The notes under the pieces are model-generated. The model ran no database searches, was not told the DNA's origin, and worked only from the letters and a program-made list of their open reading frames with translations. A DNA stretch of 14,486 nt, taken from contig JADQBV010000181.1 in the NCBI GenBank assembly GCA_016278415.1, positions 1 to 14,486 on the forward strand. The letters are read 5' to 3'. The translations under genes and the position numbers were made by a program. The stretch comes from Halanaerobiales bacterium (GTDB lineage Bacteria; Bacillota_F; Halanaerobiia; Halanaerobiales; DTU029). This document shows positions 8,115 through 14,486 of the stretch, piece by piece; positions within the stretch are counted from its first letter, which is position 1, and every line of letters begins with the position of its first letter.

Positions 8115-11100
8115 TTTCAGCCATCTCTCTTTCGCGTTGAGATTGCCTTTGATAATCTCTAGAAATGGATTTTAAAATTTGTGATGTTTTAGGAGATGAT
8201 ATCTTAATTGCATTGGCATATTTTAGATATTTTTCTGATATTGTTTTCTCTTCCTTACCAGCACTACCCCAGTAGACACCACGCTTATTGAAAACTTCTG
8301 TATGAAATCCACTTTCAATTTCTTTTGTATAATATTTTTCAATTATCTTTCTAACAGCTTCATGAGGATAAATTCTATCAAATCCTACTGGTGAATATGC
8401 CAGAAAACCTCCTAAAACTACTCTACCAATTTCTTCTTGGTTATTTTCTTCGATTAGCTTAAGATAATTGTCTACCCATGTATTTAAGATTTTTTCATCA
8501 ATAGAACCATCATCATTTACTCCCGGACAAAATTTAATATTATATAGTATATTAAACGCAATTTCCACTTTAGCTTTTTCTTCTGAATTAAGCTTCTTTT
8601 CTGTTTCTGACTCAAGATTAGATTTATAAGAAAGCTTTACAAGGTCTGCAACGAGATTAGGATTATTTCTTAATTCAAACAGTAAGTACTTTAGTTCAAA
8701 GTCTCTAGATAAAAGTTTCGTATATGCCATTTCTAACGCAATAATCCTGTTTTTAAACTTTTTACTTGAATAACATTTTTCATACATAAATTCAAATGAA
8801 TTCCTTATATTAAAGTCATCATTAGATTTCAAAGTATATGAATCTTGATTCTTTAGAATTTTTTCCAATATTTCTAAATGTATTTCCACATCAATCTTAT
8901 TTATTTGATTTACTATTTCTAAAGCACTTCCATAATTATGATATAAAATCATTTTATTTACAAACTTATCTAGATAATTTTTTTCTACTGTATTTCCAAA
9001 AATTCTAATATGTTTCCAATAGTACTCTTTTAATTCATTATTAAGCCCTTCAACAAAAAGAAAAAAATCATCATCTATTCTTGAAATGCTTAATATTTGA
9101 AATTTTACTTCTAAAGGTAATAAATCACTTTTTTCATCAGTAAGTATTTCTTCTATTATGGAGTTCCCTTTTTTATTATGTATCTTTAGTAAGTAGGATC
9201 TTAATATACTTATTTTTTTAAAACGAGATAAATCTAATAGAAAATCCATATCCAAATTATATTCATGAACTTTTTCAGCAATAATTGCTCCTAATTCCCC
9301 GGATGCCTCATCATCCAATTCTCTTATAAAAGCTAAAAAACTAAATCCTTCCAACTGAGATAAATGTTCCACTGCATTTATTTGCATATGGTTTATTTTC
9401 TCCCTTTTTCTTTTATAATCATACTCACTAGGATATGGTTCGGGTTTAATTAATTTAGGTTCGTAAGAATTAAATAAATACAGGTAGTCATACATAGGAT
9501 TATCAAATATAATTTGATTAAAAACTTCCTGTTCTAATTTATTTACATGTTCTTCCTTCATCGACCAATTTGCATCTTTATAGAATCGGTGTCTGGATAT
9601 TATTGATCTTATTTGTTTTTTTAGCTTATATTTTTCTGAGTCAGACTTAAAATTAGATATGACTTCTTTTACTTTTTTAAATACCTCATCTTCTAAATCA
9701 AATTCAAAGAATAAACAATCCTCGAATATTACTATCCACCGTTCTATATCATATTCTGCGGCTTTTACTGCAATTTTAAGATACTCTCTGTAAGTATCCC
9801 ATATTTGTTTCCTGGTTTCTAGTTCTTCTATAAACTTATAATATCTATACTGGGGCTTATTAAGACTTGTAAATATACCGCCAGAACTACGTGTGGGAAG
9901 TATGTCTTTTAGTATTTCCCATCCATTTATATAGTTATTAACTATTTTCTCTACCACTTGAACCTTTTCATTTATCGTAATATTTATCTCATGTTTCCAG
10001 GCACATAAAGCTTTAGACAATGTGCTTACAGGAGTATTAGATATCTTATAATCAATATTTTTTTCAGACAATTTAGCAAGTATTAATAATGCCCTTATAG
10101 TATAATCATTCATATATAGTAATTTTTCAATAGCCCATAAAACATGGGTATAATAATTTCTTCCAGTAAATCCGTCACTTTGCTCTTCAAAAATTGCCCA
10201 TAATGATGATTTATAATTTATAACCTCTTTTTCTAAAACTGTAGTCAAAATAGCTGGCGATGCTTCAACCATTTCATTTAAAAGTTGTGATAATCCAAAC
10301 CACTGTTTTTTAGTAGATACATTGTTAAATAAATTATCCATAATTTCATCAACAAAAGACTGTGTATAAGTTATATTCAAATTGTTTGGGTGGCCATCTC
10401 TATTTGCTAGCATAATCAGTGTTCTAATTAGACCTGATTTTAACTGTAAAGAATATTTTGGTTCTTCTGTTTTTAGAGAAGCATAATAATGTTCAGATGG
10501 TGGAAGATTAAATATCGGATCAATACTCAATATAATATCATTTACGATATCTTTAAAGTTCTTAATATCATTTTCAGAAACTAAATTAAATAAGATCTCC
10601 CATGATTCTTCTATATTGGCAATCTTATATATAGCTTTATTAAATCTATTATTATTTAAAATAAAGGGATCTTCCCCTCCAATCACATTACTTATTGCAT
10701 CTATATAATCAGTGTATTGTTTACCACTTAACCTAGATATAATTTCCTTGTCGCCATCGTTTTCAGTCCATTTTCCTAATAAAAGTGCAGGTATTAATAC
10801 TCTCCCTTTATGCTTTTCCCATTTAGGCTTTGATAGCTTTCCTTTGAAAACTTGTCGCTTAAAAATTGTAAATAAACCATTTGATTTATCTACAATATTA
10901 TTAATTAGATCTATTCTTACATCTTCATTCTTTAATTTGTCATACATATTTGATCTGATTCTATTTCTTAACTTAATTGGGTTTTTATTTCCGGTAAAAT
11001 CCTCTTCGCCAAAAACAATTATATTTTTATTTTGTGGGATTATTGAAATTTCCTGGGCATTAAAGTTAGGTATCAATATGTAGTTTTTTATAGAACCTTT

Positions 11101-11859
11101 TAACTTCTTCCATGCATCCAGAGAATTTACAACACAAACTTTATCAATCATTTCTTTATCTCCAATACTTTTTATAATATAAAGGAGATAATAAACAACT
11201 TCCTCTCTAGTCTTACCTTGAATGTATATTTCCTTTTTAGATAAGTTTCTTTTTATTTCATCAACAAATTGTTCATCTTCATAATTAAAGAAATTCAAGC
11301 TAATAGAAGGATCCGTACTTTCTTTAAGCCAGTTATCAACCTGATCAATTGTCATATATAACTTTTTTGTATCAATTAATTCTTCAAGCTTTTTGTCATT
11401 ATTAGTTTGATTTTTTATGATCTCTTTTTGCCCCTTTTGTAATGCCTTATGAGCCTTATTATTTTCATCTCTAAATTCTTTCATGAAAACTTGTGTATAT
11501 AAATCTGGTTTTCTTTCCTTTATCTCAGCCTTTAATATTTTTAAGAAGTCTTGAATATAATTTTCCCTGTTTCTCTCTTCAACATTATAGCCCTCAAAAA
11601 CATCTTCTAACTTATTTTTAATTAATGTTATAATTTCATAACCTGACTCATTAAAAGAAGTATTCGCCAGTTCTTTTAAACTTTCATCAGAAAATAAGAC
11701 TTCCAATTGAGAAAATATTTCACTATCTATATCATGTTCTTGACTTAAAATTTTATCTCCAGTATCTAAGATCATTTTTTTCCATATACTTTTTTCCTTT
11801 AGTTTATTAAAAATAGGTAATAATGTTTTACTAATCATTACTATAGTTTTCATTTCCAT
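8104..11859 (-). CDS. Large solenoid protein with degenerate P-loop-like (STAND-related) core, partner of the kinase
   Basis: A 1251-aa protein with no recognised enzyme motif. Residues 1-165 are helical and charged, possibly coiled coil near 125-165. Residues 209-290 resemble a P-loop NTPase fold: strand IYIQGKT (211-217) at the Walker A place lacks the usual GxxxxGK spacing, and YILIPNFNA (260-268) at the Walker B place lacks acidic residues. NIIVFGEED (279-287) could be a sensor strand. Residues about 295-390 look like a winged helix, with KSNGLF in a short helix-turn pattern and LIPALLLGKW after it. This order recalls a family of large conflict-system proteins with inactivated STAND modules. 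The remaining 850 residues are helix-rich, probably repeats. Start ATG 11859 has AGAAAGGAG with seven bases' spacing. The end overlaps the kinase gene by 11 bp, so both act together. I infer a sensor or scaffold role; binding of ATP is doubtful. Confidence 0.75.
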   Translation of the reverse strand: MEMKTIVMISKTLLPIFNKLKEKSIWKKMILDTGDKILSQEHDIDSEIFSQLEVLFSDESLKELANTSFNESGYEIITLIKNKLEDVFEGYNVEERNRENYIQDFLKILKAEIKERKPDLYTQVFMKEFRDENNKAHKALQKGQKEIIKNQTNNDKKLEELIDTKKLYMTIDQVDNWLKESTDPSISLNFFNYEDEQFVDEIKRNLSKKEIYIQGKTREEVVYYLLYIIKSIGDKEMIDKVCVVNSLDAWKKLKGSIKNYILIPNFNAQEISIIPQNKNIIVFGEEDFTGNKNPIKLRNRIRSNMYDKLKNEDVRIDLINNIVDKSNGLFTIFKRQVFKGKLSKPKWEKHKGRVLIPALLLGKWTENDGDKEIISRLSGKQYTDYIDAISNVIGGEDPFILNNNRFNKAIYKIANIEESWEILFNLVSENDIKNFKDIVNDIILSIDPIFNLPPSEHYYASLKTEEPKYSLQLKSGLIRTLIMLANRDGHPNNLNITYTQSFVDEIMDNLFNNVSTKKQWFGLSQLLNEMVEASPAILTTVLEKEVINYKSSLWAIFEEQSDGFTGRNYYTHVLWAIEKLLYMNDYTIRALLILAKLSEKNIDYKISNTPVSTLSKALCAWKHEINITINEKVQVVEKIVNNYINGWEILKDILPTRSSGGIFTSLNKPQYRYYKFIEELETRKQIWDTYREYLKIAVKAAEYDIERWIVIFEDCLFFEFDLEDEVFKKVKEVISNFKSDSEKYKLKKQIRSIISRHRFYKDANWSMKEEHVNKLEQEVFNQIIFDNPMYDYLYLFNSYEPKLIKPEPYPSEYDYKRKREKINHMQINAVEHLSQLEGFSFLAFIRELDDEASGELGAIIAEKVHEYNLDMDFLLDLSRFKKISILRSYLLKIHNKKGNSIIEEILTDEKSDLLPLEVKFQILSISRIDDDFFLFVEGLNNELKEYYWKHIRIFGNTVEKNYLDKFVNKMILYHNYGSALEIVNQINKIDVEIHLEILEKILKNQDSYTLKSNDDFNIRNSFEFMYEKCYSSKKFKNRIIALEMAYTKLLSRDFELKYLLFELRNNPNLVADLVKLSYKSNLESETEKKLNSEEKAKVEIAFNILYNIKFCPGVNDDGSIDEKILNTWVDNYLKLIEENNQEEIGRVVLGGFLAYSPVGFDRIYPHEAVRKIIEKYYTKEIESGFHTEVFNKRGVYWGSAGKEEKTISEKYLKYANAIKISSPKTSQILKSISRDYQRQSQREREMAENGL

Positions 11860-11948
11860 ATTGAGTCTCCTTTCTAAAACATAATCAAATATTTATATAA
11901 ACTCTATAATTTATGTATAAATTCCTCAAAATAAAATAGAAGAACTAA

Positions 11949-11983
11949 GATAGTGTTATAACAGTTTATATTAAAATACTATC
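11949..11983. promoter_or_regulatory. Candidate operator: nested inverted repeats upstream of the solenoid/kinase unit
   Basis: TGTTATAACA (11954-11963) is a perfect palindrome. It lies within a wider inverted repeat, GATAGT at 11949-11954 and ACTATC at 11978-11983. The position, 90 to 125 bases before the start codon, suits an operator or upstream control site, but in such AT-rich sequence a 10-bp palindrome can occur by chance. No regulator gene is next to it. Confidence 0.22.
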
Positions 11984-12143
11984 CTGATTTTACTAAAAAA
12001 ACTTTATTTTATTATCCAGGGAATTCAATACCCTAAAAAGGGTGTGGCGGATGGTATAATTATCCATTTAGATCACATTGATTGTTTTTGAAATTTAAAA
12101 TGCAAAATATTATTTTTTTAAGCGGAAATACACAAAAAATAAA

Positions 12144-12284
12144 CTATAATTTGTTACTTTCCCATTTCAGGTAAATATTATTTTTTATTTCTGATACTCT
12201 ACTCTCTAATTCTTTTTCCTACTGTCCCAAAAACATTTTTATCACTTCACCATTTGAGTAAATTGTAAAATAACTTTTATAGTA
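12144..12284 (-). pseudogene. Small decayed coding fragment of unknown origin
   Basis: The minus strand reads 46 sense-like codons interrupted by one TAG and bounded by stops: SNGEVIKMFLGQ, the stop, then EKELESRVSEIKNNIYLKW followed by five more residues and TAG. The residue content is protein-like, with an amphipathic helix in the second half, whereas the surrounding gap is not. It may be the C-terminal relic of a gene that once lay between the helicase and the solenoid protein. I do not recognise the family, and a chance reading is possible. Confidence 0.28.
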
Positions 12285-12321
12285 TTATAGTACTCTAAAA
12301 AATTACTATTTCCTGCACATA

Positions 12322-12347
12322 AAGAAAAAAACCGCTAAAAAGCGGTT
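12322..12347 (-). terminator. Rho-independent terminator of the helicase-nuclease gene
   Basis: On the minus strand AACCGCT pairs perfectly with AGCGGTT across a four-base TTTT loop (arms 12341-12347 and 12330-12336). A run of T's follows (complement of AAAGAAAAAA, 12321-12330). It starts 23 bases after the stop of the gene ending at 12371. It should separate that gene's transcript from the solenoid/kinase unit. Confidence 0.88.
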
Positions 12348-12370
12348 ATAGAAAATCTTTAAATAAAGTT

Positions 12371-14486
12371 CTAATTATACAATATCTTTCTAAACATCCG
12401 GGCTATTATATCTCTGTCTTCAACAAATAAGACATTATTATCTTCCAGTTCTTTTTTCGTCCGGCCCCATTCTTTTCTGATTGTTTTGCTATCTGTATTA
12501 GAGATAATAAATGAGTTTAAAATAACTTCATCATCTACAGTTTCCTTTAGATCGTCCTGAATATCATTCAATATTTCATGTAATTTGATTTTTGGATTCT
12601 CCAGGTAATGGAGCATTAAGATTCCTTTCGGATCTATGAAATTAATATACTGTTTCTTACCAGCTTTAATCCAGAGAATAAAGTCAGGATAGAAGTTGCC
12701 GGCTGCATAAAAGCCTACCCCTTTCCCCCTGGTTAGATTTCTAAGTATATATATTTCTTTATCTTTAAGACCTGCACTTTCTTTATTCTGAATGAAGAAT
12801 TCTTTTAAATCCTCAATAAAGGCCTTTTCATCATTATTTAAACCAACAGGTGTAGATTTTAGTTTTCCACCCTGTACCAGTAAAGGCTGGAATAAATGAC
12901 GGTCAAAATATACATTGGGAATGGATTTTATTCCCTCAAGACGTTCATCATATATTTCATCCTGTTTATCGATTAGGTCTTTAATCTCTTTTATTAATTT
13001 CTTGTTTTTCTTCTCAACTTTTACCACATAGTCCTGAAAATTACCATCTTCTCTGCTTAGTGGAGTATATTTCAGATGTGTATTTTCATAGGCCAATCTC
13101 TGTGATTGGTAAAATTGAGAGATATATTTCTTTAGAATTTTGATTATTATATCTTCGATTTCAGCCATTTTTGCAAATGAGTTAAGTACAAGAGTACTTT
13201 TATTACAGTATAATGTGTACAGTTTATTTTTAATAATTTCTTTCAGTTTTTCTTTCTTTATAAGAATATTGCTAAACTGTCTCTGTTTTTTATAGTTAAC
13301 CATTTCTAGATAAAGTTTATCCCAATTTACATAATTAAAGATATCCTCTTCAACCTCATCTAAATAATATTTTTGTTCTCCTGTTAATTGATCCTCTTCC
13401 TGCTTAGAAGAACTGCTTAATTGTTCTAGTTTTGGTCTAAGGTCAATAGTTACATCGATATCTTTATCTACTTCAAGTTGGATAAATCTATCATCCTGAA
13501 AATTATAGCCCTCTTTCAATTTAATAGTTAAAAGATCATTTCCCAGGAATTGCTTATCTGGTTTGATTGGCAAATCAATCTCTTCGTATCCCACAGTATC
13601 GATTCCCTCTTTTTCTAGATACTCCCGGAATTTTTCCATATAATCTGCCTTAATACCAAAAATATTTAGTGTTTCCAGTAGTTTTATATATGCAGGATGG
13701 TCCCTGTCAGTAAAGACAGTACTTCTCTGTAGAGAATTATTTAATCCTTTTAAGCGAACGCCTCTACCAAAGAGCTGTATTATCTGTGAGCCCTCGCTTC
13801 TACCAATATTCAACAGTCCTATGCTGGAAACCCGGTAACTATTCCAACCTTCTGTAAACTTCCTGGACCCAATTAGGATATTAATATCTGAATTATGACT
13901 ATTTATCCTGGTAAAAAAGGAATCAGAGAAATTATCTTCAAGAATAGTAATACCGGCCTTCTCCAATCGTTTAGTTAAACGGGAGACATCACCAATATTG
14001 ATTAAAGCAAAATAATCCTTTCCCTTCAGCTTTAAACCGATCTCACCCTCTGCGTTCTTAATCTCATATAATTCTAGATTAGCAGAGCCTATGGAAGAAG
14101 TGTTAAATATCTTCAGTAAAAGATCTTTATAGATATCTTCTGCAGACAAATCTTTCTCCTTAAGATAAGAGAATCTACCAGCAAATACATCCTGGCCATC
14201 TTTATCTTTAAACCCATGATTATAAATAATATCATCAATAGAATTAATAATATCAGTTCGATTATTTAAAAAGTTATTTAGGAATTGAATAACAAATTCA
14301 ACATCACTAATACTGGTCTTATCATCAATTGTTAAACTTCCAGAAGCACTAACAGTATGTCCCACAAATAGTAACAAAGGATTCTCTAGATTATATTCAG
14401 CAAGTTCCTGTTCTTCATCTTGATATAAAAGCTTCTGTTCATAGAAAGAAACAAGATTAGCAAGTAAGAAATTATTATTATATTCT
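12371..14486 (-). CDS. Superfamily 2 (DEAD/DEAH) helicase with C-terminal PD-(D/E)XK-like nuclease, 5' end outside the window
   Basis: The frame is open to the right edge; about 704 codons are visible and the N-terminal RecA domain with Walker A and DEAD-box lies outside. A TTG at 14377 is internal, since the codons before it continue the fold (ENPLLLFVGHT is helicase motif IV). Numbered from that TTG, SRKFTEGWNS (171-180) fits motif V and QLFGRGVRLK (201-210) is motif VI with its arginine fingers. After a long, partly coiled middle, the C-terminus has NFYPDFILW with D565 and FIDPKG with D582 and K584, a D-X16-D-X-K nuclease pattern. This combination is that of type III restriction Res-like or related DEAD-helicase restriction proteins, which cut DNA using ATP-driven movement. 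A methyltransferase partner is not in the window. The gene ends just before a strong terminator. Confidence 0.8.
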   Translation of the reverse strand, partial: EYNNNFLLANLVSFYEQKLLYQDEEQELAEYNLENPLLLFVGHTVSASGSLTIDDKTSISDVEFVIQFLNNFLNNRTDIINSIDDIIYNHGFKDKDGQDVFAGRFSYLKEKDLSAEDIYKDLLLKIFNTSSIGSANLELYEIKNAEGEIGLKLKGKDYFALINIGDVSRLTKRLEKAGITILEDNFSDSFFTRINSHNSDINILIGSRKFTEGWNSYRVSSIGLLNIGRSEGSQIIQLFGRGVRLKGLNNSLQRSTVFTDRDHPAYIKLLETLNIFGIKADYMEKFREYLEKEGIDTVGYEEIDLPIKPDKQFLGNDLLTIKLKEGYNFQDDRFIQLEVDKDIDVTIDLRPKLEQLSSSSKQEEDQLTGEQKYYLDEVEEDIFNYVNWDKLYLEMVNYKKQRQFSNILIKKEKLKEIIKNKLYTLYCNKSTLVLNSFAKMAEIEDIIIKILKKYISQFYQSQRLAYENTHLKYTPLSREDGNFQDYVVKVEKKNKKLIKEIKDLIDKQDEIYDERLEGIKSIPNVYFDRHLFQPLLVQGGKLKSTPVGLNNDEKAFIEDLKEFFIQNKESAGLKDKEIYILRNLTRGKGVGFYAAGNFYPDFILWIKAGKKQYINFIDPKGILMLHYLENPKIKLHEILNDIQDDLKETVDDEVILNSFIISNTDSKTIRKEWGRTKKELEDNNVLFVEDRDIIARMFRKILYN

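Larger units (their letters stand above)
11860..12370. other. 510-bp gap upstream of the solenoid/kinase pair
   Basis: AT-rich and without an intact gene. It should hold the promoter of the 1251-aa/kinase unit, but no clear -35/-10 pair stands out; TTGAGG followed by TATAGA-like bases near 11900-11930 is the best weak candidate. Other contents: a 10-bp perfect palindrome near 11954, a small hairpin ACCCT-AAAA-AGGGT at 12030-12043 without a T tract, an imperfect palindrome ATGGTATAATTATCCAT at 12051-12067, a decayed coding fragment at 12144-12284, and the terminator of the right-hand gene at its end. Confidence 0.5.

Noticed and set aside
10712..11083. Plus-strand 123-codon reading frame opposite the solenoid gene
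   Set aside because: No ribosome binding site, Leu/Phe/Ser-rich content, and it falls within a much longer supported gene on the other strand.
12030..12043. Hairpin ACCCT-AAAA-AGGGT as a terminator
   Set aside because: The stem is short and neither strand has a T run after it.
1..14486. CRISPR arrays, tRNA or rRNA genes
   Set aside because: No regularly spaced repeats and no cloverleaf or conserved rRNA stretches were seen on either strand.

Overview
This is a low-GC window whose codon use, ribosome binding sites (AAGGAG-type) and gene families suggest an anaerobic Bacillota (Clostridia or Halanaerobiales-like). That placement is inference; no rRNA or tRNA is present. Apart from the broken WYL gene at the left edge, every clear gene is on the minus strand. 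The whole stretch looks like a defence or conflict island with several decayed genes.

Left part (1-1980): the end of an IS21-type insertion sequence abuts a WYL-domain regulator that has lost its N-terminal DNA-binding part. A convergent gene follows, encoding a flavodoxin plus two-[4Fe-4S] ferredoxin protein of the EFR1 type. A mostly empty stretch with a hairpin comes next.

Centre (1982-11859): two large putative conflict loci lie head to tail. The upstream pair is a 1251-aa solenoid protein with a degenerate P-loop-like segment (8104-11859), overlapping by 11 bp a complete Ser/Thr-type protein kinase (6801-8114). Downstream is a 1409-aa NACHT/STAND NTPase with a helical-repeat body and a C-terminal PD-(D/E)XK nuclease (1982-6211). 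Between them lies a frameshifted, stop-containing remnant of the C-terminus of a type III restriction (Res) subunit whose nuclease motif has been lost. The kinase/solenoid pair and the NACHT-nuclease may therefore be independent modules.

Right part (11860-14486): a 510-bp gap with a small decayed coding fragment and a strong minus-strand terminator is followed by the 3' part of a superfamily 2 helicase with its own C-terminal PD-(D/E)XK-like nuclease motif. That gene runs off the right edge.

Proposed logic (inference): the 1251-aa protein senses a trigger or acts as scaffold and controls the co-translated kinase. The NACHT protein senses another trigger through its repeats and releases its C-terminal nuclease. 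The helicase-nuclease is a restriction-like enzyme.
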